Positions 43,523 to 52,196 of a stretch of DNA of 64,000 bases are shown piece by piece. A program made the translations under genes and the position numbers. The stretch covers positions 4,695,501-4,759,500 of the forward strand of contig NZ_CP030032.1 in assembly GCF_003258315.1 (NCBI RefSeq), written 5' to 3'. Origin of the DNA: Bradymonas sediminis. GTDB taxonomy: Bacteria > Myxococcota_A > Bradymonadia > Bradymonadales > Bradymonadaceae. The notes below the pieces were generated by a model. That model was not told the DNA's origin. It saw only the letters and a program-made list of their open reading frames with translations, and did no database searches. Position 1 is the stretch's first letter. Every line of letters starts with the position of its first letter.

Positions 43523-44464
43523 ATGAAGATCGGTTTTGTGATGGACCCCCTGGATTCGGTAAATATCGACGCCGACACGACCTTCGCGTTTATGCTCGCC
43601 GCACAGGAGCGTGGCCACGAGGTCTTCTATCTGCGCATGCAAGATATGGCGGCCGAGGGCGACGTCGCCTGGGGCGTGATGCAACCCTGCGAAGTGCGCC
43701 GAAAAGCCGGCGACCACTTTACGCTCGGGGAGGCCGAATATGCGCCCATTCACAGCCTCGATGCGGTCTTTATGCGCAAAGATCCGCCCTTCGATGTCGA
43801 CTATTTGCACGCCGCCCATCTGCTTGAATTGGCAGAGGAAAAGGGCTGCTTCGTGATGAACAAGCCCAACGGATTGCGCGCGGCGAACGAGAAATTATAC
43901 GCCCTGCATTTCGCCGACTTCATCCCCGACACCATCGTGACCCGCGACGCCAAACGCATCCTCGAATTTGTGGATGCCCACGGCGGTCGCGCCATCATCA
44001 AACCCGTCGACGGCCACGGCGGGTCGGGAATTTTTATGCTCGAAAAGGGCGACAAAAATATCAACGCGATGATCGAAGTATCGACCCGCGTCGGCACCGA
44101 GCGGGTGATCTGCCAGAGCTATATCCCCGAGATTCGCAAGGGCGACAAGCGCATCCTGGTGCTCAACGGTGAGCCGATCGGCGCGATTATTCGCGTCCCG
44201 GCTGAGACGGAGCATCGCGGCAATATCCACGTCGGCGGCACGGTCGAGAAGGTGGTCTTAAGCGAGCGAGATCGAGAGATCTGCGCGGCGGTCGGAGAGC
44301 GCTTGCGCCGCGACGGCATCTGGTTCTCAGGGGTCGACGTCATTGGCGATTACCTCACCGAGGTCAACGTCACGAGCCCCACCGGCATCCAAGAGATGAG
44401 CCGTCTGGACGGCGTCGACGGCGCCGGCATGGTCATCGAATTTATTGAGAGTCAAATCTCGTGA
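43523..44464 (+). CDS. gshB: Glutathione synthetase
   Basis: A 313-residue ATP-grasp ligase that joins glycine to gamma-glutamylcysteine. MKIGFVMDPLDSVNIDADTT is the usual GshB opening; YAPIHSLDAVFMRKDPPFDVD, KPNGLRAANEKLYAL, IIKPVDGHGGSGIF (ATP-binding loop) and DVIGDYLTEVNVTSPTGIQE (metal-binding end) follow. A GAGGCG site precedes the ATG. gshA is not in the window. The 254 bp before it show no clear promoter. Its presence fits the S-formylglutathione hydrolase found at 4.2 kb. Confidence 0.96.
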   Translation: MKIGFVMDPLDSVNIDADTTFAFMLAAQERGHEVFYLRMQDMAAEGDVAWGVMQPCEVRRKAGDHFTLGEAEYAPIHSLDAVFMRKDPPFDVDYLHAAHLLELAEEKGCFVMNKPNGLRAANEKLYALHFADFIPDTIVTRDAKRILEFVDAHGGRAIIKPVDGHGGSGIFMLEKGDKNINAMIEVSTRVGTERVICQSYIPEIRKGDKRILVLNGEPIGAIIRVPAETEHRGNIHVGGTVEKVVLSERDREICAAVGERLRRDGIWFSGVDVIGDYLTEVNVTSPTGIQEMSRLDGVDGAGMVIEFIESQIS

Positions 44465-44481
44465 GGCCGGAGGCGCTGAAA

Positions 44482-45429
44482 TTAAATCAGCGCCAGCGTC
44501 AGCATGACCGCACACCACAATAAAATATTGATGATGAAGATGCGGTCATGCAGCAGCAAATCCGTGGGGCTTTCGGGAGAATCCTTTTTTATCAATTGAT
44601 AGAATCGGGTGATCCCGAAGACCGCGAACGGAATGGTAATCGGCAGCCATGGCGAGGCGAAGGGCGTGTGTTGGCTGCGCAGGGGTTGGGCCGGCAGCGC
44701 CGAGGTGAGGGTATAGATCGTGTAGATCGCGATGGTCATGCCGGCGACGAAAAGCACCGCAAAATCAAGGTGTTCCTCGCGGTAGCGCTCCAGGACTTTG
44801 CGCGAGTTTTCGACCTCTCCGCGGATCTTCATCTGAAGCTCGTGGTCCCGTTTTCCCAGCCCCAAATACAGCGCCAAGAAGAACGTACACGCGATCAGCC
44901 ACTCCGAGATAAACACATCAATCGCAAACGCCCCGGCGAGCACGCGCAACACGAAGCCGGTGGCGATGATGCTGACGTCGAGGAATGCGATATTTTTGAG
45001 CGAGAAGGAATAGGCGAAGTTCATCACCAGATATAGCGTCACGGTGATGCCGACTGGGACACCCAGCGCAAACGAGCCAGCGATGGTTCCAACCCCCAGC
45101 ACAATCGCCGCTACGCGCGCCACCGAAATCGGCAATTCCCCCGAGGGAATCGGGCGCAAGCGTTTGGTCGGGTGGCGGCGGTCCTTTTCAATGTCAAAAA
45201 TATCGTTAAAAAGATAGACTGTGCCGGCGGCCGCGCAAAATAAGAGCGCCGCAGCCAGCGCGAGCACCGCTTTGTCGGGCGCCATAAACGATTTTGAGAA
45301 GAATAGCGGCGCGAGGACGAAGAGGTTTTTGACCCACTGATGCGGTCGCAGCGTTCCTAGTATCCCGAGCGCCATCCCCTTAAAGCTCGGGGAGACCGTA
45401 TCGGTCGATGTCGTTTTGCTCTGGGTCAT
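44482..45429 (-). CDS. UbiA-family decaprenyl-phosphate phosphoribosyltransferase homolog
   Basis: A 315-residue integral membrane prenyltransferase with eight or nine spans. The first Asp-rich motif is NDIFDIEKDRRHP (residues 75-87) followed by TKRLRPIPSG; LRPHQWVKNLFVLAP opens the family domain, and SLKNIAFLDVSIIATGFVLR is the second motif. This pattern closely follows mycobacterial Rv3806c (UbiA), which transfers phosphoribose from PRPP to decaprenyl phosphate for arabinan synthesis, rather than the quinone-forming UbiA enzymes. A GT2 and a GT-C enzyme are encoded divergently upstream, 239 bp away. A lipid-linked pentose pathway is inferred. The family is also found in bacteria lacking arabinogalactan, where its role is uncertain. 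Confidence 0.85.
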   Translation of the reverse strand: MTQSKTTSTDTVSPSFKGMALGILGTLRPHQWVKNLFVLAPLFFSKSFMAPDKAVLALAAALLFCAAAGTVYLFNDIFDIEKDRRHPTKRLRPIPSGELPISVARVAAIVLGVGTIAGSFALGVPVGITVTLYLVMNFAYSFSLKNIAFLDVSIIATGFVLRVLAGAFAIDVFISEWLIACTFFLALYLGLGKRDHELQMKIRGEVENSRKVLERYREEHLDFAVLFVAGMTIAIYTIYTLTSALPAQPLRSQHTPFASPWLPITIPFAVFGITRFYQLIKKDSPESPTDLLLHDRIFIINILLWCAVMLTLALI

Positions 45430-45668
45430 AGGTTTTTACCGCGTCTCAACAATTCGACGAGAAAGTCATAAGAGCCTGAGCACGCCCGGTGAACCCCGGA
45501 GCGCCCCTGCCATTCGGCTCACCTTAAATTGAAAGGCATTTCGGAGCAAATAGGTTCTGAACGGCGTCCACGATAGCGCGCCGCCAGTCTTCAGTTATGT
45601 AGATATTTCAAGCACCTACACATGTTTAGCGCCTTTACCTCTCAGTTATAGTGGGCAGTATTCAAACC

Positions 45669-47186
45669 ATGTTCGAGTTCAACGACCTTAGCACACTTCA
45701 AATCGCGGTCCTGGTCGCCTACTTCGCGATTTTGCTCATCTTGTCGTTTTACGGCGCGCATCGCTACCGCATTGTGCGCCTTTATCGCAAATACGCCAGC
45801 GGCCCGGACCCCGAGCCGGCGCAGCGTTTCGCGCCGGCCCAGTTGCCGATCGTGACGGTTCAATTGCCTCTGTTTAACGAGCGCTATGTCGCCGAGCGGT
45901 TGATCCGCGCGGTATGCGCGCTCGACTATCCCGCCGACCGCCTCGAGATCCAGGTGCTCGATGATTCAGCCGACGATACCACCGAGATTTGCGCGAAATT
46001 AGTGCAGGAAATGCAGGCGCTTGGGCACGATATCGTCCTGATTTATCGCGAAAATCGAAGCGGCTACAAAGCCGGCGCGCTCGAAGCCGGACTCGCCCAG
46101 GCTCGCGGCGAATTTGTGGCGATTTTTGACGCGGACTTTGTCCCGAAACCTGATTTTTTGCGCGCGACCGTCGACTATTTTACCGACGAAAAGATCGGCA
46201 TGGTGCAGGCGCGCTGGGATCATATTAACCGCGAGCATAGCCTGCTGACCCGCGCCCAGGCGATCCTCTTGGACGGTCATTTTGTGCTCGAGCATTGCGC
46301 GCGAAACCGCGCCGGGCTCTTCTTTAATTTCAACGGTACGGCCGGCATTTGGCGCGCCCAGGCGATCTCGGACGCCGGCGGCTGGGAGCATGACACCCTC
46401 ACCGAAGATCTCGACCTGAGCTACCGCGCCCAGATGGCCGGCTGGGATTTTCTATTTCTGCGCGACCTCACCGTTCCCAGCGAAATCCCGGTCGAGATGA
46501 ACGCCTTTCGCACCCAGCAACATCGCTGGGCCAAGGGCTCGATGCAGACGGCGATTAAGCTATTGCCGCGCGTCCTCAAGAGTGATCTTCCGCGGGACGT
46601 AAAATACGAGGCATTCCATCACCTTAGCTCCAATTTCGCCTACCTATTAATGGTGATATTGGCCGTCCTAATGCCGTTGGCGACCATGATTCGCATCCAT
46701 CAGGGCTGGCACGAAGCGCTGTTTTTGGATCTGCCCATCTTCTTATCGGCGACCTTCTCCATCTGCTATTTTTATTGGGTTTCGCAGCGAGAGATCGGTC
46801 GCAGCGCCGGCGAGGTTATCGGGCTTATCCCTGGAGTCTTGGCGCTCGGAATCGGCGTGTCTCTCAATAATGCGAAGGCGGTATTAGAGGCGATCGTTGG
46901 GCATCAAACCCCGTTCGTGCGAACGCCCAAATACGCCATCTCTCAGAATAATAAATCCTGGAGCTCAAAGCTCTATATTAATAAGTCGATCATGTTGCCG
47001 GTCGTGGAGTTCGCGTTGGGGGCGTGGTTTAGCTACGCGATCGTCGTGGTGCTCATCGGCGAGCGCCAGAGTCTATTTAGCATCCCCTTTTTGATGCTCT
47101 TTCAATGTGGGTTCTTCTATGTTGCGCTGCTTAGCCTGACGCAGAGTTTCCGGGGCATCCTGGGTCGTGTTGAGCCCCAATCATGA
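45669..47186 (+). CDS. Cellulose-synthase-like family 2 glycosyltransferase
   Basis: A 505-residue processive-type GT2 with an N-terminal span (LQIAVLVAYFAILLILSFYG). Catalytic elements are VQVLDDSADDTTE-like QVLDDSADDTTE, DADFVPKPDFL (D-x-D), TEDLDLSYRAQ and QQHRWAKGSMQ (Q-x-x-R-W). Several spans follow in the C-terminal third (FAYLLMVILAVLMPLATMI; FLSATFSICYFYWVS; GVLALGIGVSLNNA). It resembles the bacterial glucomannan/cellulose-synthase-like (CslA-type) enzymes, which use nucleotide sugars at the inner membrane. The ATG at 45669 is preferred to a GTG at 45651. Its stop overlaps the next start (ATGA), so the two genes are coupled. The product sugar is unknown. Confidence 0.88.
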   Translation: MFEFNDLSTLQIAVLVAYFAILLILSFYGAHRYRIVRLYRKYASGPDPEPAQRFAPAQLPIVTVQLPLFNERYVAERLIRAVCALDYPADRLEIQVLDDSADDTTEICAKLVQEMQALGHDIVLIYRENRSGYKAGALEAGLAQARGEFVAIFDADFVPKPDFLRATVDYFTDEKIGMVQARWDHINREHSLLTRAQAILLDGHFVLEHCARNRAGLFFNFNGTAGIWRAQAISDAGGWEHDTLTEDLDLSYRAQMAGWDFLFLRDLTVPSEIPVEMNAFRTQQHRWAKGSMQTAIKLLPRVLKSDLPRDVKYEAFHHLSSNFAYLLMVILAVLMPLATMIRIHQGWHEALFLDLPIFLSATFSICYFYWVSQREIGRSAGEVIGLIPGVLALGIGVSLNNAKAVLEAIVGHQTPFVRTPKYAISQNNKSWSSKLYINKSIMLPVVEFALGAWFSYAIVVVLIGERQSLFSIPFLMLFQCGFFYVALLSLTQSFRGILGRVEPQS

Positions 47187-48760
47187 AGTCGGGCGCCGCA
47201 CCAGCAGGCCGCAACTGGGCGAACGCCCACGGCAAATCTCTTGGCCTGGGCGCGCTGATCTCAATGATCCTATTGAGCGCGCTCCTCGCGCTGATGAACT
47301 CCCCGCTGCTCAATGCGCGTCTTTCTGACAGCGCCGTGCTCGCCCTGTACGGCGCGCTCTTTCTTCCCTGGGGCCTTCTCATCTGGCGCTCAGGGGCGGG
47401 CTCGACTGAGCCGAAATTTCAAATCCGCTGGCCGCATCTGATCGCCACCGGCATCATCGTGCGCGTCCTATTTTTGGCCGCAGAGCCGCTGCTCTCCGAT
47501 GATATCTTTCGCTATGTCTGGGACGGTCGCGTCGCCGCACAGGGGATCAACCCTTTCCTCTATCCGCCCGATTCCGACGCGCTGAGTCATCTTCGCGACG
47601 CGTCGATCTGGCCACATATCAACCATGGTAGCGTCTCGACGATCTACCCTCCCGGCGCGCAATTCATCTTCCACCTTAACGCCTTGCTGGGGGGCGGGAC
47701 TCATCTTTTACGCGCGATTTTCCTCGTCATCGAGGCCGTCGCCGTCGGCAGCGCCGGCTGGATTTTGAGCCGAATGAGCGCAGGCTTCGATACCGCCCGT
47801 CTTAAATTGGCGTTCTCAACCTACGCCCTATGCCCGCTGGTCTTCGTCGAGACCGCATGGAGCGGCCACCTCGATGTCGTCGCCTGGATGACCCTCATCC
47901 TCGCCCTCATCTTAATGATGCGCGCGTCCACCAAACGCGCGCTGCTGCTTGGCGGCGCGCTTTTTGGCGCCAGCATCGCCACGAAATTCCTCGGCATTCT
48001 CGCGATCCCCCTCATCCTGCTCGGCGCCCGAAGCGCCCACGAGCCGAACTTCGCCGCCGCGTGCATACGACGCCTGAGCTTTCTCGCGGTCGCCGCGGCG
48101 ATCATCGCCGCGTGTTATCTTCCCTATATGAGCGCCGGTCCCAAATTATTCTCCGGTTTTGGCACCTACGCCAGCTCCTGGCAGAGCAACGCCGGCCCCT
48201 TTCGCCTCGGGGCCGATCTCGGTGAGTACACGCTCCTTCAACGCGCACCCGAGGCAAATAGCGACAGACTGACCCGCAGCGAAGATAAGATCATCCTCCA
48301 CTTTTCGCGCCTCGATGAGCCGGCCAAACGCCTCGGCTTCACCCGAATGTGGCAAGGCCAGGAGGTGCCCGCGACCAGCTTTGCCGCCGAGCAAGTCAAC
48401 CACACCCTCACGAAATTGGTCGCGGCCTTCCTCGTCGGGCTCGCGATGCTCTGGGCAATACTCGTGCGCCGCGATCTCCTCGCCGGCACACTTCTCATTT
48501 TATTGACGCTCTTCTTCGTCGCCCCGGTCGTACACCCCTGGTACGTCGCCTGGTTATTGCCCTTCGCCGCGCTTCGCCGCTCCCCTGCATCCTTAACCTT
48601 CGCGCCAGCCGTCCTCCTCGCCTACCTCGCCTGGATCGCGGCTCGAAGCGGCGCCTCCTGGCAGGTGCCTGCCTGGGCGCTCGTCCTGGAGTTTGGCGCG
48701 GTTGGGCTCGTCGCCTGGTGGTTCGCCGGCGATGATTGGGGTGGCGCTAAGTTGATGTAA
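47183..48760 (+). CDS. GT-C-type membrane glycosyltransferase
   Basis: A 525-residue polytopic protein with about eleven or twelve hydrophobic segments. LSDDIFRYVWDGRVAAQGIN near residue 95 is the D-D motif region of the first periplasmic loop, followed by NPFLYPPDSD and HGSVSTIYPPGAQFIF, as in polyprenyl-phosphate-dependent mannosyl/arabinosyl transferases (GT87/DUF2029-like). Such enzymes take a sugar from a polyprenyl-phosphate donor at the outer face of the inner membrane. It overlaps the GT2 gene by four bases. With the divergent decaprenyl-phosphate phosphoribosyltransferase homolog it suggests a lipid-linked sugar pathway. The acceptor is unknown. Confidence 0.82.
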   Translation: MKSGAAPAGRNWANAHGKSLGLGALISMILLSALLALMNSPLLNARLSDSAVLALYGALFLPWGLLIWRSGAGSTEPKFQIRWPHLIATGIIVRVLFLAAEPLLSDDIFRYVWDGRVAAQGINPFLYPPDSDALSHLRDASIWPHINHGSVSTIYPPGAQFIFHLNALLGGGTHLLRAIFLVIEAVAVGSAGWILSRMSAGFDTARLKLAFSTYALCPLVFVETAWSGHLDVVAWMTLILALILMMRASTKRALLLGGALFGASIATKFLGILAIPLILLGARSAHEPNFAAACIRRLSFLAVAAAIIAACYLPYMSAGPKLFSGFGTYASSWQSNAGPFRLGADLGEYTLLQRAPEANSDRLTRSEDKIILHFSRLDEPAKRLGFTRMWQGQEVPATSFAAEQVNHTLTKLVAAFLVGLAMLWAILVRRDLLAGTLLILLTLFFVAPVVHPWYVAWLLPFAALRRSPASLTFAPAVLLAYLAWIAARSGASWQVPAWALVLEFGAVGLVAWWFAGDDWGGAKLM

Positions 48761-48777
48761 TATAATATGAATTGACG

Positions 48778-49053
48778 CTATTCGGGGACGGAGAACACCA
48801 CGTCGCTGAACCGGGCTCCCGGGGTCAGCACCTGCATCCGCGCCAGCGAGGTCAGCTCGATCTGCTCATCGCCGGAGTCGGTCTCGAGGAGCACATATTC
48901 GCGTTTTTCGGCATCACTAACGATGTCTTTGACCCTGCCCTCAACGGACTCTTGCGTCTTTAGGGTCAAGTTCACCGCGTAGCCGAAAAGACAGGCTACC
49001 TCGATATAGTCATGCAAATGGCAGGATATGAGTTGCTTGGTCATGGTGGCCAT
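48778..49053 (-). CDS. rof: Rho-binding antiterminator (Rof/YaeO family)
   Basis: A 91-residue Sm-like-fold protein. ISCHLHDYIEVACLFGYAVN matches the Rof opening (inside, the D-Y-x-E-x-A-C pattern), followed by LTLKTQESVEGRVKDIVSDA, EYVLLETDSGDEQIELTSLA and RMQVL. Rof in E. coli binds Rho termination factor and inhibits its RNA binding. It lies 46 bp downstream of the MrfA-type helicase gene on the same strand, an arrangement worth noting. An AGGA ribosome-binding site precedes the ATG. The identification rests on remembered pattern and length rather than a database search. Confidence 0.78.
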   Translation of the reverse strand: MATMTKQLISCHLHDYIEVACLFGYAVNLTLKTQESVEGRVKDIVSDAEKREYVLLETDSGDEQIELTSLARMQVLTPGARFSDVVFSVPE

Positions 49054-49098
49054 CCTTTAATCCTAAGTGACGAAAACGGGCTCGATGAACGCGCTGCT

Positions 49099-51564
49099 CT
49101 AGGCCGCGCCGGCGATCAGCTTTGTAAGGAGCTCGCCGACCTTCGATTTTATTTCGCTTCGGCTCGCGTCGGGCGGGCCCACACACGTCGGGCAGCCGGA
49201 TTCGCAGGCGCAACTTCGCACCAATTGTTGGGCCAATTCGAGGAACGCGCCGTGGTGGTTGAAGAGACCTTCGCCAAAGCCCACGCCGCCAGGATATTGG
49301 TCGTAGATAAAGATCGTGGGGTCATAGAGCACGGGGCCGACCTCGCCGGGACCAAAGTCGGAGTCGCCCCCGACGAGGACCTCGCCGGCGCCCTGTCCGC
49401 TTCGCACGCTCAGGCCGTCAAAGCCCTCGCTTAGCCATTGGTCGTCGCTCTGCGAGCCGATGCACAGGTCCAGGTCGCGCGCGTCGCACATCAGCCGCAG
49501 GGTCGCCGCGGTCTGCAGCACCTTACCCACCCCGAAGACGATGCGCGCCCATTGCTCGGGGTTATTCGCCAATTTGGGGAAGTTGTCGGTCGGCAGCTCC
49601 AGCCAATAGGCCATCGTATGTAGGTCCAACTCCGGCAGGTTAATCTCGCCATATCCGATATTCTCGCCGGTGCCGAATTTGATCTTTTTATAGCCCACGA
49701 ACCTCTGCGTGACGCGGATTTCGCCGAAGCCGATGCGCCCCGGCAGCACGTCGCGCTCGTCGAAGATATCCAGCACGTGGACCGCGCTAAAATGCATCGC
49801 GGTGGTATAATAGCCGTCGTCGCTCTTTCGCACATAGGCGCGGCGCTCGTCATAGTCCAGGCGCTCAACCCGGTAGGGCTCGCCAGATATCTGGTAGACC
49901 GCGTTGGGATAAAGCGCGGTGTGCGCCCCCTCGAAGTCCACTTCGGCGACCACATTCGATGCGTTGTGAGTCTGGTCGATGACGACGAAATTCTCCTCGG
50001 CGATATTGCGCAAATTCACCGTTATGGCCGGGTAGGTCTGGTCGGACCACTTCCACAGCCCGCCCGCCTGGGTGAGCATGCCCGTCTCGCCGGCCAAAAA
50101 CTCGAGCGCCTCGTCGGTCTCGGTCGCCGACAGGTCCCCGAAGCCCTCGCCGACCTTAAACTCGAGCTCATAAGCCGCGCATTTAAGATGCTCCACCGCG
50201 ATCAGCAGGTTTTTGGGGTCGATGCGCGCCTCTTCGGGCGATTGGCCGATAAAATACTCGGGGTGCTGGATGATAAATTGGTCGACCGCGGAGTCGCCGG
50301 CCACGATGACCGCCAGGCTCGTGCCGCCGGAGCGCCCCGCCCGTCCGACCTGCTGCCAGGTCGAGGCGACCGAGCCCGGGTAACCCGCCAGAATGCAGAC
50401 ATCGAGGCTGCCGATATCGATGCCGAGTTCAAGGGCGTTGGTCGAGATCACGCCCAGGATAAACCCGTCGCGCAGCCCCTTTTCGATCGAGCGGCGAAGC
50501 CCCGGCAAGTACCCGCCGCGGTAGCTCGCGATGCGATTCTCGAGGTGATTTTGCCCGCGCTGGCGGCTCAATTTGCTCTTGAGCCGGTGGACCACCACTT
50601 CGACCGATTGGCGACTTCGGGCAAATACAATCGTGCCGCAGCCCATCGAGATGGTCTTGCGGGCCACGCGCTCCGCGGCGCTCAGCGGGCTCTGCCGACG
50701 CATCTGCTGCGGGTCAACGATCGGCGGATTGAAGAAGCAGAGATAGCGCTCCGAGGCCGGCGCCCCGTTATTGTTTACCAGCGAAAACTTCTTATTTGTC
50801 AGGGTGTTGGCCAGCTCAGAAGGGTTCGCGATGGTGGCGCTGGTGGCGATAAAGGTGGGGCTGGCGCCGTAGTGCGCGCAGATGCGATTGAGCCGGCGAA
50901 TGACGTTGGCGACGTGGCTGCCGAAGACCCCGCGGTAGGTATGAATCTCGTCGACGATCACATATTCGAGGCTGCGGAAAAAATTCGCCCACTTGCTATG
51001 ATGCGGCAAGATGCCGGAGTGCAGCATATCGGGGTTGGTGACGACCAGGCGAGCGCTCCGGCGGATGCGCCGGCGCACGTCGGCCGGGGTGTCGCCGTCG
51101 TAGACCTGGGCTTCCCAGACCGCCTCTTTTTGGCTCGGGTCGCGGTGGGCGTCGATAAACTGAGACGCGGCGCCGAGCAATTGGTTGAGCTCGGCGGTCT
51201 GGTCCTGGCTGAGCGCCTTGGTCGGGAACAAAAAGAGCGCGCTGCCATTGCGCGCTATCGCGTCGATCACCGGCAGATTATAGCATAGGCTCTTGCCGCT
51301 GGCCGTGGGGGTCACCACCACGACATTGTCGCCGTTGAGCGCGTGGCGAATCGCCTCGGATTGGTGGCTATAGAGGCGCTCGATGCCCCGGGCGCGCAGC
51401 ATCTTTTGCAGGTCGGGGCTTAAGCCCTGGGGGAAGTCGGCGTAGGTCGCCTCCCGCGCCTTAATATGCTTGATCGAGGTCAGGTGGCGGCCGATCCCGC
51501 GGCCATTTTGCCAGCCTTCAATCAGATCTTTTAGATTGCCTTGCGGTGTGTTGATATTGCGCAT
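49099..51564 (-). CDS. mrfA: DEAD/DEAH-box helicase with DUF1998 domain, MrfA/YprA family
   Basis: An 821-residue superfamily 2 helicase. LYSHQSEAIRHALNGDNVVV opens the motor, with motif I PTASGKSLCYN, motif II DEIH, motif III ATSATIANP, motif V in NALELGIDIGSLD and motif VI QQVGRAGRSGG. The C-terminal DUF1998-like region includes FIYDQYPGGVGFGEGLF and the cysteine cluster SCACESGCPTCVG, as in MrfA, where four cysteines bind zinc. MrfA is a 3'-5' DNA helicase acting with MrfB in mitomycin C repair in Bacillus. The start at 51564 (MRNINTPQGN) is chosen; the frame open to 51777 would overlap the divergent cysteine-rich gene. Rof follows on the same strand. Confidence 0.9.
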   Translation of the reverse strand: MRNINTPQGNLKDLIEGWQNGRGIGRHLTSIKHIKAREATYADFPQGLSPDLQKMLRARGIERLYSHQSEAIRHALNGDNVVVVTPTASGKSLCYNLPVIDAIARNGSALFLFPTKALSQDQTAELNQLLGAASQFIDAHRDPSQKEAVWEAQVYDGDTPADVRRRIRRSARLVVTNPDMLHSGILPHHSKWANFFRSLEYVIVDEIHTYRGVFGSHVANVIRRLNRICAHYGASPTFIATSATIANPSELANTLTNKKFSLVNNNGAPASERYLCFFNPPIVDPQQMRRQSPLSAAERVARKTISMGCGTIVFARSRQSVEVVVHRLKSKLSRQRGQNHLENRIASYRGGYLPGLRRSIEKGLRDGFILGVISTNALELGIDIGSLDVCILAGYPGSVASTWQQVGRAGRSGGTSLAVIVAGDSAVDQFIIQHPEYFIGQSPEEARIDPKNLLIAVEHLKCAAYELEFKVGEGFGDLSATETDEALEFLAGETGMLTQAGGLWKWSDQTYPAITVNLRNIAEENFVVIDQTHNASNVVAEVDFEGAHTALYPNAVYQISGEPYRVERLDYDERRAYVRKSDDGYYTTAMHFSAVHVLDIFDERDVLPGRIGFGEIRVTQRFVGYKKIKFGTGENIGYGEINLPELDLHTMAYWLELPTDNFPKLANNPEQWARIVFGVGKVLQTAATLRLMCDARDLDLCIGSQSDDQWLSEGFDGLSVRSGQGAGEVLVGGDSDFGPGEVGPVLYDPTIFIYDQYPGGVGFGEGLFNHHGAFLELAQQLVRSCACESGCPTCVGPPDASRSEIKSKVGELLTKLIAGAA

Positions 51565-51706
51565 ATTGCTTTCCCGCTGGAGTCGCAAACCGGTGAAATA
51601 CTCGCCGGAGTATGCCACGATTGCTGAAATAATATATAGTAGTTTCTGGGATGAGTCGCGCGCCGAATAGTCGCGCGCGAAGATCAATCGATAATAGGGA
51701 GTGGTG

Positions 51707-52150
51707 ATGGCCGAAGGTATTCCGTTGGATAAGTCGGGTTTTGAGCGCGCGCTTCGCGCATTGAGCAAGGAAGTCAAAGCTACTCGCGAGAACCCGGACT
51801 CCTATAAATGCGAGGGCTCCCAGCGCTGCTACGGCTGCACCTTCACCACCGATAGCGTGGACTGCTTTAGTTGCACCTATTGCGTGGAGTGCAAGGAGTG
51901 CAGCGAGTGCACCCATTGCGTGCGCTGCGAGAACCTGCACGCGTCGAGCTATTGCGTCGACTCGCGCAATTGCTCGAACTCCTCTTATCTGGTGATGAGC
52001 GAGGATTGCTCGGATTGCGTCTTCTGCTTTGGGTGCGTGGGCCTGGTGAAGAAGGAATTTCATATTCTTAACCAGAAATTTCGCCGCGATGAGTATTTTA
52101 AGAAGATCAAAGAGCTCGAGGCCGAGTTTGGGCTCAAGCGGGGGCGTTAA
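51707..52150 (+). CDS. Cysteine-rich protein of unknown function (17 Cys)
   Basis: A 147-residue protein whose central 80 residues (about 35-115) contain 17 cysteines, many in C-x2-C spacing: YKCEGSQRCYGC, DCFSCTYCVECKECSECTHC, YCVDSRNC and DCSDCVFCFGCVG. The ends are simple helices: an N-terminal amphipathic helix and a C-terminal segment, KKEFHILNQKFRRDEYFKKI, that resembles a terminal motif I have seen in uncharacterised cysteine-repeat proteins of candidate phyla, sometimes mislabelled CaiB/BaiF. The spacing suggests a repetitive beta-fold or a metal or Fe-S scaffold, but no known cluster motif fits. It is divergent from the MrfA gene with 142 bp between starts. ATG 51707 is preferred over GTG 51701, with an AGTGGTG stretch upstream. 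Confidence 0.75.
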   Translation: MAEGIPLDKSGFERALRALSKEVKATRENPDSYKCEGSQRCYGCTFTTDSVDCFSCTYCVECKECSECTHCVRCENLHASSYCVDSRNCSNSSYLVMSEDCSDCVFCFGCVGLVKKEFHILNQKFRRDEYFKKIKELEAEFGLKRGR

Positions 52151-52196
52151 ATACTGCCAAGTCGAGGCGAGTGAATCTGGCTGCACTGGCTATTAA

